A stretch of 64,000 nt of DNA from Oerskovia merdavium (GTDB taxonomy: Bacteria > Actinomycetota > Actinomycetes > Actinomycetales > Cellulomonadaceae): positions 65,532 to 129,531 of the forward strand of contig NZ_JACSQF010000008.1 in NCBI RefSeq assembly GCF_014836755.1, given 5' to 3'. The notes below the pieces were generated by a model. It had not been told where the DNA came from, ran no database searches, and saw only the letters and a list, made by a program, of their open reading frames with translations. The position numbers were made by a program, and so were the translations under genes. Positions within the stretch are counted from its first letter, which is position 1, and each line of letters begins with the position of its first letter. Below are positions 42,800 to 51,902 of the stretch, piece by piece.

Positions 42800-43390
42800 T
42801 CAGGACGCGTCGCCCGCAGCCTCCCCGGCCTCGGCCGCGGCCGGACCCGCGTAGTACACGGCCGTCTCGCCGTAGTCCTTGCGGGCGAGCAGCTCCCATC
42901 CTGCGGGCCACTGCGGCTCGGGGCTGCGCGTCGAGCGCTCCACGACCACGACCGCGTCCTCGACGAGCGCCGACGTCACCGAGAGCTGCCGCAGGAGCTC
43001 GGCGACCACTGCCTCCGCGAGGTCGTAGGGAGGGTCGATGAAGACGACATCCCACGTGGTCGTCGGCGGCGACAGGACGAACTTCTCGGCCTTGTCCTGG
43101 ACGACCTGCACGTTCGTCAGGCCGAGGGTCTTCACGTTGGCCCGGCAGACCTCCGCGGCGGCGCGCGCGGCGTCGACCAGCACGACCTTCTGCGCGCCGC
43201 GCGAGGCGGCCTCCAGGCCCAGGGCTCCTGACCCCGCGTACAGGTCCAGGACATAGGCCCCCTCGAGGACCCCGTAGTGCTCGAGCCGCGAGAAGATCGC
43301 CTCGCGCACCCGGTCGCTCGTGGGGCGCGTGCCCTTGGGGGGCACCTGCAGGCTGCGTCCACCGACCGTCCCGGCCACGATCCTCGTCAT
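42800..43390 (-). CDS. rsmD: 16S rRNA (guanine966-N2)-methyltransferase
   Basis: This 196-residue SAM-dependent enzyme methylates G966 of 16S rRNA. It starts TRIVAGTVGGRSLQVPPKGTRPTSDRVREAIFS, an RsmD hallmark, has SAM-binding VLDLYAGSGALGLEA and the amino-methyltransferase motif FIDPPYDLA. The C-terminus carries an acidic/Ala-rich tail. TAGGCT at 43398-43403 lies 7 nt before the ATG, so the mRNA is probably leaderless even though recG is just upstream. Confidence 0.95.
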   Translation of the reverse strand: MTRIVAGTVGGRSLQVPPKGTRPTSDRVREAIFSRLEHYGVLEGAYVLDLYAGSGALGLEAASRGAQKVVLVDAARAAAEVCRANVKTLGLTNVQVVQDKAEKFVLSPPTTTWDVVFIDPPYDLAEAVVAELLRQLSVTSALVEDAVVVVERSTRSPEPQWPAGWELLARKDYGETAVYYAGPAAAEAGEAAGDAS

Positions 43391-43425
43391 GCGGGACAGC
43401 CTAGACGGGCCGGCCCGGGGCCCGG

Positions 43426-45801
43426 CTACGACCGTTCGAGGAACTCCTCGCGCTCGGGGTCGAGCCTGCTCGTGATCGCGGCCCGCAGCTCGGGGTGGTG
43501 CTCGAGGTCAGGGTCGGCGGCGATCACCTCGGCCGCGTCCGCGCGTGCCTGCTCGATCACCGCGACGTCCTTGACGACGCGCAGCAGCCGCAGCGAGCTC
43601 GCCCTGCCGGACTGAGCAGCGCCCAGCACGTCGCCCTCGCTGCGCAGCTCGAGGTCGACCGTCGCGAGGCGGAAGCCGTCGGTGGTCTCGGCCATGGTCT
43701 CGACCCGGACGGCCGCGGGCGTGCCGGGCTCGACGGTCGAGACGAGCAGGCACAACCCCGGCGCGGAGCCACGGCCCACGCGGCCGCGGAGCTGGTGGAG
43801 CTGCGAGAGGCCGAACCGGTCGGCGTCGAACACGACCATCACCGTGGCCTCGGGCACGTCGACGCCGACCTCGACCACGGTCGTGGAGACCAGCACCTGC
43901 ACCGCGCCGGACGCGAAGTCGGCCATGGCCTTCTCCTTGTCCGCCGGCGGCATCTGCCCGTGCAGGACGCCGACCGAGAGGCCGCGCAGCGCGGGCACGC
44001 GCGCGAGCTCCTCGGCGACCTCGAGCACCGCGCGCAGCGGCGGCCGGTCCGACCCGGTGCCGGTCCCGTCGAGGTCGAGGAAGTCGGGCACCTCGTCGAA
44101 GTCGTCGGTCCTGGTCCTCCTCCTCGCGGCCCCCTTGCCCTCCCCCGCGGCGTCGGGACCTGCGTCCGGGGCCGGGACCTCGGCGTCGGGGTGGATCCGG
44201 GCGCACACCACGTAGGCGCGGTGGCCGGCTTCGACCTCCTCGCGCACGCGCTGCCACGTCCGGTTCATCCACGCCTCGTTGTCCGCGGGGACCACGTGCG
44301 TCGTGATGCCCGCCCGCCCGGCCGGGATCTCGGTGAGCGAGGACGTCTCGAGGTCGCCGAACACCGTCATGGCGACCGTGCGCGGGATGGGGGTCGCGGT
44401 CATGACGAGCAGGTGAGGGCTCGTGCGGGCCTTGGCCCGGAGCGCGTCGCGCTGCTCCACGCCGAACCGGTGCTGCTCGTCGACCACGACCAGCCCGAGG
44501 TCCGCGAACTGCACGTTCTCGCTCAGCAGCGCGTGCGTCCCGACGACGATCCCCGCGCGTCCGCTCGCGGCGTCGAGCAGCGCGGACTTCTTGGCGGCGG
44601 CCCCCAGGGATCCCGTGAGGAGCGCGACACGCGTGCCGTGGTCGGCCCCACCCAGCATGCCTCCCTCGGCGAGCGGCCCGAGCAGGGTCGCGAGCGTGCG
44701 GGCGTGCTGCGAGGCGAGCACCTCGGTGGGCGCCAGGAGAGCGGCCTGCCCCCCGGCGTCGACCACCTGGAGCATCGCGCGCAGCGCGACGACGGTCTTG
44801 CCCGAGCCGACCTCTCCCTGGAGCAGCCTCTGCATGGGCCGCGAGCGCGCGAGCTCTTCGGAGATCTCCGCGCCGATCTCACGCTGCCCGGCCGTGAGCG
44901 TGAACGGCAGGGACGCGTCGAAGTCCGCGAGGACGCTGGGCTCGCCCGGGGCGAGCAGGGGCCGGGCCGTCGCCTCCTCGGCCTCGGCCCGCGCGCGCCG
45001 CTGGGCGAGCGCGGCCTGGAGCACGAACGCCTCCTCGTAGCGCAGGCGGTCACGGCCGTGCTGCCACTGGCGCGTGTCGAACGGCTCGTGGACGTCCTTG
45101 AGCGCGGCGTGCCGCGACCCGAACCCGCGGGCCTCGCGGACCGTGGGAGGCAGCGGGTCCGGCACCTCGTCCTCGGTCAGCGGGTCCAGGACCTGGCGGA
45201 CGGCCTTCTGGATCCGCCAGCTCGGGATCGCGGCGCTCGCCGGGTAGAGCGGGATGGGGCGACGGGCCTCGATGAGTGCGGACTCCTCGTCGTCGGCGTC
45301 GACCCCGATGATCAGGTAGTCCGGGTGCGTGAGCTGGCGCGCCCCGCGGTAGGCGCTCACGACGCCCGTGAACAGTCCCGTGCGCCCGGGCTGCAGACGG
45401 CTCTCGTGCGTCCGGAGCGCCCCGGTGCCCTTGGCGAAGAACGTCAGCGAGAGCCGGTGGACGCCGTCGGTGACCTCGGCCTGCATCATGGCCCCGCCCC
45501 GTGAGCGCATGGCACGTACGGTCGCCTGGACCACGCGCGCCATGATCGTCACGTGCTCCCCGAGCACGAGCCCGCCGAGGTCGGTGAGCCTGCCCGGGTC
45601 GCCGTAGCGGCGCGGGTAGTGGCCCAGCAGGTCACCCGTGGTCTCGAGGCCCAGCTTCGCGAGCGCGCCGGCGGTCCGCGGGCCGAGCACCTTGGCGAGC
45701 GGCTCGGCGAACCGGTCCACGGGTCCCGTGACGAGGTCCCCGGCCAGCACGCGGGTGGCCGTCACGTGGTCCGGGGTCTCGGGCGTCAGGTCCTTGGTCA
45801 T
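43426..45801 (-). CDS. recG: ATP-dependent DNA helicase RecG
   Basis: This 791-residue branched-DNA helicase remodels stalled forks. It has an N-terminal wedge/OB domain (about 60-200, VLGEHVTIMARVVQ), helicase motif I QGEVGSGKTVVAL (about 325), DEQHRFG (motif II), MTATPIPRT (motif III), and QLRGRVGRG (motif VI) with the TRG element near the end. An insert of about 40 residues around EVPAPDAGPDAAGEGKGAARRR lies between helicase domains. The ATG overlaps the stop of the preceding gene by ATGA. Confidence 0.95.
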   Translation of the reverse strand: MTKDLTPETPDHVTATRVLAGDLVTGPVDRFAEPLAKVLGPRTAGALAKLGLETTGDLLGHYPRRYGDPGRLTDLGGLVLGEHVTIMARVVQATVRAMRSRGGAMMQAEVTDGVHRLSLTFFAKGTGALRTHESRLQPGRTGLFTGVVSAYRGARQLTHPDYLIIGVDADDEESALIEARRPIPLYPASAAIPSWRIQKAVRQVLDPLTEDEVPDPLPPTVREARGFGSRHAALKDVHEPFDTRQWQHGRDRLRYEEAFVLQAALAQRRARAEAEEATARPLLAPGEPSVLADFDASLPFTLTAGQREIGAEISEELARSRPMQRLLQGEVGSGKTVVALRAMLQVVDAGGQAALLAPTEVLASQHARTLATLLGPLAEGGMLGGADHGTRVALLTGSLGAAAKKSALLDAASGRAGIVVGTHALLSENVQFADLGLVVVDEQHRFGVEQRDALRAKARTSPHLLVMTATPIPRTVAMTVFGDLETSSLTEIPAGRAGITTHVVPADNEAWMNRTWQRVREEVEAGHRAYVVCARIHPDAEVPAPDAGPDAAGEGKGAARRRTRTDDFDEVPDFLDLDGTGTGSDRPPLRAVLEVAEELARVPALRGLSVGVLHGQMPPADKEKAMADFASGAVQVLVSTTVVEVGVDVPEATVMVVFDADRFGLSQLHQLRGRVGRGSAPGLCLLVSTVEPGTPAAVRVETMAETTDGFRLATVDLELRSEGDVLGAAQSGRASSLRLLRVVKDVAVIEQARADAAEVIAADPDLEHHPELRAAITSRLDPEREEFLERS

Positions 45802-47606
45802 TCCGCTCCCAGCTCGAGGTCTGCGTGGTCGCGCCCGGAGTCGAGGACGACGACCTCGATGCCCGGGACGCGCTGGCGGGCGATGCCGACGACGACGTCG
45901 ATCACGAGCGGGTCCACCCCGCGTCCCGGCATGATCGTGAGGACCTCGTCGTCCGGGCGCAGGAGGTCCTCGAGCGCGGGACGCACGAGCGAGCCGTCCG
46001 CCGCGACCTGGACGGCCCGGACGTCGGCGAGCGCGGCTCGCATCGCCTCGGCCTGGTCCTCCTCGACGAGCTGCGCCGCGGCGAGGGCCGCGACGACGTG
46101 CAGGTCCGTCGGGGCGTCGAGGACCTCGACGGCCTGCAGGTCGCCCGCTCCCGGCTCGACCCGCGACGCCGCCGCGCGGGCCGCGACCGCGGCCGCGGCG
46201 CTGCCCGGAAGCACCGTGACGAACCGGGCCGAGGTGTCCACCGCGACCCTCAGCACCTCCTCGGGCTCGGGGGCGCGGTCGGCCGCGAGCAGGACAACGG
46301 CCCCGCTGCGGGCCAGGTCCGGTACGAGCCCTGGCGCCGACGTGATGGCCACCACGCCGTGCGCGGGCACCTGCTGCTCGGGGTGGGGCGCGGCGGCCGA
46401 CGGGTCCTCGTGCACGCCGCGCGCAGCGACCTGGGTCGCGAGGTGGCGCACGCAGACCTGGCGCAGCCCAGCGCGGTCGGCGGCGACCTGTCGCGCCGCG
46501 GCGACCGCGCGCCCGGGGTCGTCCGTGTGCACGTGCGCCTGCCAGACGCCGTCACCGACCACGACGACCGAGTCGCCGACCTCCTGGAGCGCGGTACGGA
46601 GCGCGGCTGCGAGGTCAGGGGCGTCCCTGCGGCCGTCCTGGACGGACTCCACGACGAACATGACCTCGAACTCGCCGTCGAGCCCCACGGCCGCGGGGTC
46701 GCCGCCGGTGAGCGCGGGCGACGGGGCGGCAGAGGGATCGGCGTGCCCGACGGCGACGCCCGCCCTCGCCCGCGGGTCCACCGAGGCGTCGGTCGTCAGG
46801 GTCGCCATGGCGTCCATGGTGCCGCCGGCCACCGACAGCGTCGGGAGCGCTGGCAGCACCGGACCTGCCGGCACGTCCGACGCAGGCGAGCCGCCGTGAC
46901 CCGGAACCACCACCGGGGCCCCGCCGAGGCGCGAGGTCTCGGTCACACCGGCCTCCAGACCGGCGCCGTCGAGCCCGTCCGCGCCCAGGACGCGGCACAG
47001 CGCGTCGAGCACGAGGACGAGCCCGAACGCCCCCGCGTCTCGCACCCCGGCGCGCGAGAGGACCTCGAGCTCGCTGGGGCTGCGGAGCATGGCGCGGTGA
47101 GATCCGTCACGTGCCGCGACCACCACGCCGGTCAGGTCGGCGCCCGCGTCGGCCGCGGCGCGGGCCGCGGACGCCCCGCCGCTCGCGGCCGTGAGGATCG
47201 TCCCGGGCACGGGAGCGGCGACCGCCGCGTACGAGGCCCGAGCAGCGGCCTCGAACCGTGTCGCGACGCGCAGCGACCCCACGGGCTGGTCCGCGGACGT
47301 CACCGCGCCCGCGAAGCCGCGCAGGAACTCGCTGAGGATCACGCCCGAGTTCCCGCGCGCCCCGAGCAGCGCGCCCCGCGCGAAGGCGACCAGGACGGAG
47401 TCGGTGGGCTCGCCGTCGGGCAGGGCGGCCACGGCCCGTGCCCCCTCGGTGACCGTCAGGAGCATGTTGGTGCCCGTGTCCGCGTCCGCGACGGGGAAGA
47501 CGTTCGCGCCGTCGATGCGCGCCCTGGCCTCCCCGAGGGTCCGGACCGTCTCGGTCACCCACGTCCGCACCACTGCGGGCTCGATGTGCTCCTTGCCGTC
47601 GGTCAC
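45798..47606 (-). CDS. DAK2 domain protein, FakA-like fatty-acid kinase
   Basis: This 602-residue protein has an N-terminal DAK2 (DhaL) domain with NVFPVADADTGTNMLLT (Mg-ATP-binding Asps), ARGNSGVILSEFLRG and SRAGVRDAGAFGLVLVLDAL, a middle linker rich in Pro and Ala (about 235-310), then a DAK1-like/EDD C-terminal part with GEFEVMFVVES, VGDGVWQAHVHTDD and MPGRGVDPLVIDVV. This is the layout of FakA, the ATP subunit that phosphorylates fatty acids held by a DegV-type FakB. No fakB is adjacent. It overlaps recG in the usual actinobacterial arrangement. GTG 47606 has GAGGAG upstream at 10 nt. Confidence 0.87.
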   Translation of the reverse strand: MTDGKEHIEPAVVRTWVTETVRTLGEARARIDGANVFPVADADTGTNMLLTVTEGARAVAALPDGEPTDSVLVAFARGALLGARGNSGVILSEFLRGFAGAVTSADQPVGSLRVATRFEAAARASYAAVAAPVPGTILTAASGGASAARAAADAGADLTGVVVAARDGSHRAMLRSPSELEVLSRAGVRDAGAFGLVLVLDALCRVLGADGLDGAGLEAGVTETSRLGGAPVVVPGHGGSPASDVPAGPVLPALPTLSVAGGTMDAMATLTTDASVDPRARAGVAVGHADPSAAPSPALTGGDPAAVGLDGEFEVMFVVESVQDGRRDAPDLAAALRTALQEVGDSVVVVGDGVWQAHVHTDDPGRAVAAARQVAADRAGLRQVCVRHLATQVAARGVHEDPSAAAPHPEQQVPAHGVVAITSAPGLVPDLARSGAVVLLAADRAPEPEEVLRVAVDTSARFVTVLPGSAAAAVAARAAASRVEPGAGDLQAVEVLDAPTDLHVVAALAAAQLVEEDQAEAMRAALADVRAVQVAADGSLVRPALEDLLRPDDEVLTIMPGRGVDPLVIDVVVGIARQRVPGIEVVVLDSGRDHADLELGAE

Positions 47607-47895
47607 GCTCGTGGGGCTCCTCGGTCCGGGGCGGCACGCGAGGGTGCCGAACCCCCGTCGAGCCTGCGATACTGTCCGGACCACCGTAGTCCGCCTCGCG
47701 CGCTGCCTCTTGCATGCGTTCGGGCCGGTTTGGGGTGGAGGGCGGCCATCGGCTACCCTATGGAGGTTGCCCGGACAGATCTGGGCGACCACGGACGCTC
47801 CCCGGCTTCTGCCGGTACGGCGCGTTCACCCCACAGACCATTCACTACGTCGCCGCTGTCCTTCGCGGAGGCGTGCACGACGATCAGGAGAAATC
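47607..47895. other. divergent intergenic region between FakA-like gene and rpmB
   Basis: This 289-bp stretch contains the rpmB promoter (47730-47759) and, by elimination, that of the minus-strand gene (a CAGTAT box near 47670 is possible). The predicted rpmB leader is about 130 nt. No gene or RNA motif was recognised. Confidence 0.5.
47730..47759 (+). promoter_or_regulatory. promoter of rpmB
   Basis: TTGGGG (47730-47735) and TACCCT (47754-47759) are separated by 18 bp, in line with a housekeeping promoter. Confidence 0.55.
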
Positions 47896-48087
47896 GTGGC
47901 TGCCAACTGCGAAGTCTGCGGCAAGGGCCCGAGCTTCGGGCACAGCATCTCGCACTCGCACGTCCGTACGAAGCGTCGCTGGAACCCGAACATCCAGCGC
48001 GTCCGTGCCATCGTTTCGGGTACCCCGAAGCGCCTCAACGTGTGCACCTCGTGCCTGAAGGCCGGCAAGGTCGTCCGTCACGTCTGA
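47896..48087 (+). CDS. rpmB: ribosomal protein bL28
   Basis: This 63-residue large-subunit protein reads ANCEVCGKGPSFGHSISHSHVRTKRRWNPNIQ and ends with CTSCLKAGKVVRHV. The two Cys pairs mark the zinc-binding C+ form, so expression of a non-zinc paralogue under zinc limitation would be expected elsewhere. GTG 47896 has CAGGAG 5 nt upstream. Confidence 0.97.
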   Translation: MAANCEVCGKGPSFGHSISHSHVRTKRRWNPNIQRVRAIVSGTPKRLNVCTSCLKAGKVVRHV

Positions 48088-48104
48088 GCCTTTCAGCTCG
48101 TTCC

Positions 48105-48142
48105 ACGAGAGCCCGCCAGGATCCGTCCTGGCGGGCTCTCGT
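48105..48142 (+). terminator. strong hairpin terminator after rpmB
   Basis: A perfect 17-bp stem, ACGAGAGCCCG... pairing with ...CGGGCTCTCGT, encloses a 4-nt TCCG loop. It ends the rpmB transcript, 17 bp after the stop codon. Confidence 0.85.
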
Positions 48143-48235
48143 GCGTCCGGGGGTGCTTCGTGCCCGACGGCGGGGCTCACCTCGAGCGGACGGGCGCCGC
48201 CGACGACGGGCGGACCTGGGCACCGAGTCGCACGG

Positions 48236-48841
48236 TCAGTCCGGCCGGTCGGCCGAGCGGCGCGAGGCGGGCCGCGCCCGCACGTGCGCCCGCTCCCCCT
48301 GGGGACCGTGGAGGACGAGCAGCTCGACCGGGTGCTCGTCGGCGCTGATGATGGCGTGCGGGGTACGGGTGTCGAACTCGGCGGCCTCGCCCTCGCCGAG
48401 GATCAGGTCGTGCTCACCGAGCAGGAGGCGCAACCGTCCGCCCAGGACGTACAGCCACTCGTAGCCCTCGTGCACCCTGGTCTCGGGCAGGACGTCCGAG
48501 GTCCGGCCGTGCAGGAGCTGCTTGTAGGCCTGGACGCCGCCGCGCCTGCGCGAGAGCGGCAGGAACGTGGACCCGTTGCGCCTGACCGGGCGCGCATGGA
48601 TCCGCGGGTCCCCCGTGGGCGGGGCGCCGACGAGCTCGTCGAGCGGCACCTCGTGCTCGCGGGCGAGCGGCAGGAGGAGCTCGAGCGTGGGGCGCCGCCC
48701 CCCGGACTCGAGCCGGGACAGCGTGCTCACCGAGATGCCCGTGCGGTCGGAGAGCTCGGCGAGGGTCAGGTGACGCTGCCGACGCAGCGCGCGCAACCGT
48801 GGTCCGACGGCCTCGAGGGCTTCGGCGAAGGGATCGTCCAT
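48236..48841 (-). CDS. XRE-family regulator with C-terminal cupin domain
   Basis: This 201-residue regulator has an N-terminal helix-turn-helix (about 14-68: LRALRRQRHLTLAELSDRTGISVSTLSRLESGGRRPTLELLLPLA) and a C-terminal cupin (about 125-185: HEGYEWLYVLGGRLRLLLGEHDLILGEGEAAEFDTRTPHAI). Cupin-HTH proteins usually sense a small metabolite and repress neighbouring genes. It is divergent from a thioredoxin-reductase-like gene, and a three-part inverted repeat at 48852-48877 abuts its start, so it probably controls both. A CAAACT box 7 nt before the ATG could give a leaderless transcript overlapping the repeat. Confidence 0.88.
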   Translation of the reverse strand: MDDPFAEALEAVGPRLRALRRQRHLTLAELSDRTGISVSTLSRLESGGRRPTLELLLPLAREHEVPLDELVGAPPTGDPRIHARPVRRNGSTFLPLSRRRGGVQAYKQLLHGRTSDVLPETRVHEGYEWLYVLGGRLRLLLGEHDLILGEGEAAEFDTRTPHAIISADEHPVELLVLHGPQGERAHVRARPASRRSADRPD

Positions 48842-48851
48842 GGCGTCGAGT

Positions 48852-48877
48852 TTGCCACTTCGGCAAGAGGAATTGCC
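48852..48877. promoter_or_regulatory. operator with three TTGCC half-sites
   Basis: The sequence reads TTGCC-N5-GGCAA-N6-TTGCC: two overlapping inverted repeats sharing the central half-site. It lies between the divergent regulator and reductase genes, the expected place for autoregulation. Confidence concerns the pattern, not the binding protein. Confidence 0.6.
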
Positions 48878-48922
48878 AGCAGGCGGCGGGGGCGCGGATG
48901 CTCGACGACGGAGGTGGTCACC

Positions 48923-49948
48923 GTGACCCGAGAGAACCCAGCGCCCGCCACGGGCGAGAGCACGCCGAGCAGCACCACGCCGGAGACCTACGACGTCGTG
49001 GTCGTGGGAGGTGGCGCGGCAGGCCTGAGCGGAGCCCTCACGCTCGCGCGGGCACGACGCAGCGTGCTCGTGATCGACGCCGGACGTCCCCGCAACGCAC
49101 CGGCCGAGCACATGCACGGCTACCTGTCCCGCGACGGCGAGAACCCCGCCACGCTCCTCGCGGCCGGGAGGGCCGAGGTCGCGGCCTACGGGGGCCGGAT
49201 CTCCCAGGGCACGGTCGAGTCCGCGACGGCCCTGCCCGACGGCGGGTTCGAGGTCCTCACGACCGACGGCAGGGCCGTCCTGGCCCGTCGTCTGCTGGTC
49301 ACCACGGGCCTCGTCGACGAGCTGCCCGACGTGCCCGGACTCGCCGACCGGTGGGGCAAGGACGTCCTGCACTGCCCGTACTGCCACGGCTGGGAGGTGC
49401 GCGACCAGGCCGTGGGCATCCTCGCGACGGGCCCGATGGCGGTCCACCAGGCGCAGATGTGGCGCCAGTGGAGCGACGACGTGACCCTCTTCCTCCACGG
49501 GTCGCCGGCCCCCGACGCCGAGACCCGTGCCGCACTCGACGCGCGCGGCATCCGGGTGGCCGAGGGCCCGGTCGCGGGGCTCGCGCTCGACGCGGGCGTC
49601 CTGAGCGGCGTCCGGCTCGCGTCCGGAGACGTCGTCCCGTGCGCGGCGCTCGTCGTCGCTCCCCGCTTCACGGCCCGGTCCGCGGTCCTCGCGTCGCTCG
49701 GGGTCGCGACCGAGGACCAGGTCGTCGACGGGGTGACGATCGGGACCTACGTGCCCTCCGACCCCCAGGGCGCGACCTCCGTCCCCGGTGTCAGGGTCGC
49801 GGGCAACGTCACGAACATCATGGCGCAGGTGGTCGCCGCGGCGGCGGCCGGCGTCCAGGCGGCAGCCGCGACCAACGGCGACCTGATCGCCGACGAGGTC
49901 CGGCAGGCGCTCGCCGCACGCACGACGTCCAGCGAGCACGCGGGGTGA
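48923..49948 (+). CDS. thioredoxin-reductase-like FAD/NAD(P) oxidoreductase
   Basis: This 341-residue flavoprotein has FAD motif VVVVGGGAAGLSGALTLARA near residue 25, the active-site-like CPYCHGWEVRD (Cys-x-x-Cys) at about 153-162 and VRVAGNVTNIMAQVVAAAAAG at the end. The CPYCHG motif matches the thioredoxin-reductase-like group often paired with cupin-HTH regulators. A canonical NADPH motif (GxGxxA) is replaced by GILATGPMAVHQA, so cofactor use is uncertain. GGAGG lies 8-9 nt before GTG 48923. It is the likely target of the divergent regulator. Confidence 0.84.
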   Translation: MTRENPAPATGESTPSSTTPETYDVVVVGGGAAGLSGALTLARARRSVLVIDAGRPRNAPAEHMHGYLSRDGENPATLLAAGRAEVAAYGGRISQGTVESATALPDGGFEVLTTDGRAVLARRLLVTTGLVDELPDVPGLADRWGKDVLHCPYCHGWEVRDQAVGILATGPMAVHQAQMWRQWSDDVTLFLHGSPAPDAETRAALDARGIRVAEGPVAGLALDAGVLSGVRLASGDVVPCAALVVAPRFTARSAVLASLGVATEDQVVDGVTIGTYVPSDPQGATSVPGVRVAGNVTNIMAQVVAAAAAGVQAAAATNGDLIADEVRQALAARTTSSEHAG

Positions 49949-50090
49949 AAGGCTGAGAGGATCGGCGGACGACGTGCGGGCACGCCCGCCGCTCCTCTCT
50001 CATCCCACCAGCACATCACCTTGGGGAGATTTGCTGAAGATCCGGACAAAGAGGTTTGGTGAAACTCCACGGAAGTGGCAGGATTTGGTC

Positions 50091-50609
50091 ATGGTGACGG
50101 AACTCAACGAGGTAACGATCCGCACGGCAACTCCACAGGACGCGGCGTCGATCGCCCAGGTCCACATCGCCTCGTGGCGGGGTGCCTATGCCGGGATCGT
50201 CCCTGACGACTACCTCGCATCGCTCGACCACGACCAGCGCGAGGCAGCCTGGACGCAGAACCTCGCGAACTCCGGCGCCGACATCCTCCTGGCCGAGGCC
50301 GACGGGCGAGCCCTCGGGTTCGCGAGCCTCGGTCCCGCGCGCGACGAGGACGCCGAGTCCGGAGACCTCGAGGTCTACGCGATCTACCTCGACCCCGAGG
50401 CCTGGGGACGCGGCGTCGCCCGCGACCTCATGCGCACCATGCTGTCCAAGGTCCCGCCGCGCACCCCGGTCTCGCTGTGGGTCCTCAAGGACAACGAGCG
50501 CGCCCAGCACTTCTACCGCCGTCACGGGTTCGCACCGGACGGGGTCGAGCGTCGCGACGACATCGGCGGCCGTGACCTGACGCAGGTCCGCTTCCGCCGG
50601 ACGGTCTGA
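50091..50609 (+). CDS. GNAT N-acetyltransferase
   Basis: This 172-residue protein has IRTATPQDAASIAQVHIASWRGAYAGIVPDDYLASLD, the common start of the PhnO/ArsN-like GNAT group, EVYAIYLDPEAWGRGVARDLMRTML (acetyl-CoA motif) and LWVLKDNERAQHFYRRHGFAPDGVERRDDIGG. Its acceptor is unknown. ATG 50091 or the adjacent GTG 50094 may serve as start; upstream DNA (49949-50090) is less GC-rich than the average here and carries no clear Shine-Dalgarno. Confidence 0.83.
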   Translation: MVTELNEVTIRTATPQDAASIAQVHIASWRGAYAGIVPDDYLASLDHDQREAAWTQNLANSGADILLAEADGRALGFASLGPARDEDAESGDLEVYAIYLDPEAWGRGVARDLMRTMLSKVPPRTPVSLWVLKDNERAQHFYRRHGFAPDGVERRDDIGGRDLTQVRFRRTV

Positions 50610-50764
50610 CCAGGCCCGCAGCACACCAGCTCCTCCGTCGAGGGGGTCGCCCTCCAGGGCGCCCCACTCGACGCGTCCGGTACGCGACCGTCACGACCTG
50701 GCGAGGAAGGTCACCTGGGCAGCCTCCGTCGACCGCGGAGTCCCTCGCTGCGGACCAGGGTCCG

Positions 50765-51850
50765 TCAGCCGCGGAAGTGGTCCCACCCCACGCCGTGCGC
50801 GCGCGGCGCCTCCCCGTCGACCGTGACCGCCGGGGCCGCCGGGGCCGGATCCGCGGCACCGCCGGCTCCCGGCACGCTCGTGGGCCGCGCCACGACCCGG
50901 CCCACGGCCCGGAACGGCTCGGGCAGCGACGTCCCCGCCGGGAACGTCGCGAGCAGACCGTGGTCCTCGCCGCCGGTCAGGACCCAGTCCCGGGCGAGGG
51001 CCGCCTGCGCACCGAGGTCCGCCGGGCCCGGCCCCGTCGCTGAGAGCGGTCCGTCCGCCACCCGCACGGCCGACGCCGCGACGGCCAGCCGGTCCAGGTC
51101 GCCGCGGAAGGCGCCCAGGTCCAGGTCGACGGCCACGCCGCTGGCCCGGGCGAGACGCCCGGCGTCACGCAGCAGGCCGTCGGACAGGTCGAGCATGGCC
51201 GTGGCCCCGGAGCCCGCGGCGGCCGGTCCCGCGGCGAGCGGTGGCTCGGGACGCAGGTACGCGTCGACGAGCTCCTGGTCCAGGGGACCCAGGTCGTGGT
51301 CGAGCAGGGCGAGCCCCGCGGCGGACCAGCCCCTGCGCCCGGCGTGCGCGACGACGTCGGACACCTGGGCACCCGAGCGCAGGACCGGCTCCCGCCCGCC
51401 CAGGTCCCCGTGGACCGTGACCGCGACGACCACGTCGTCGCCGCTCGACAGGTCTCCCCCGACCACGGCCGCTCCGCTGGGCGCGCACGCCGCGGCGAGT
51501 CCGCGGGCCAGGCCCGTGACCCACGCGACCGGCAGGTGCCCCGGGATGACGAGCGAGACCACGAGCGAGGTGGGCCGCGCCCCCATGGCCGCGATGTCGG
51601 CGAGGTTCTGCATCGCGGCGCGCCACCCGACGTCGTACCCCGTGGACCACTCGGGGCGGAAGTGCCGACGCTCGACCAGCACGTCGGTCGAGACCACGAA
51701 GCGCCCGTCGGGGGCGCTCACGACGGCCGAGTCGTCGCCGGGGCCCACGAGGGTCGCCGCGCCCGTCGGCAGGAGCGGGAAGATCGCCGCGAGCAGCTCC
51801 TCCTCGGACGTCTCGCGCACCAGCACCCGGCCCTCGTTCAGATCAGTCAC
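50765..51850 (-). CDS. thiL: thiamine-monophosphate kinase
   Basis: This 361-residue ATP-dependent enzyme makes thiamine diphosphate from thiamine monophosphate. It shows the ThiL pattern: VGPGDDSAVVSAPDGRFVVSTDVLVERRHF, NLADIAAMGARPTSLVVSL, VVGGDLSSGDDVVVAVTVHG, LDLSDGLLRDAGRLA and TGGEDHGLLATFP. A Pro/Ala insert near the end (PGAGGAADPAPAAPAV) extends the protein. The GTG start has TAAGGT (51857-51862, minus strand) 6 nt upstream, so the mRNA is probably leaderless. Confidence 0.94.
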   Translation of the reverse strand: MTDLNEGRVLVRETSEEELLAAIFPLLPTGAATLVGPGDDSAVVSAPDGRFVVSTDVLVERRHFRPEWSTGYDVGWRAAMQNLADIAAMGARPTSLVVSLVIPGHLPVAWVTGLARGLAAACAPSGAAVVGGDLSSGDDVVVAVTVHGDLGGREPVLRSGAQVSDVVAHAGRRGWSAAGLALLDHDLGPLDQELVDAYLRPEPPLAAGPAAAGSGATAMLDLSDGLLRDAGRLARASGVAVDLDLGAFRGDLDRLAVAASAVRVADGPLSATGPGPADLGAQAALARDWVLTGGEDHGLLATFPAGTSLPEPFRAVGRVVARPTSVPGAGGAADPAPAAPAVTVDGEAPRAHGVGWDHFRG

Positions 51851-51902
51851 GGCGCCACCTTACGCGGGACGGGGGCCCCGCCGGAGCGGCTACCGTTGGA
51901 GG

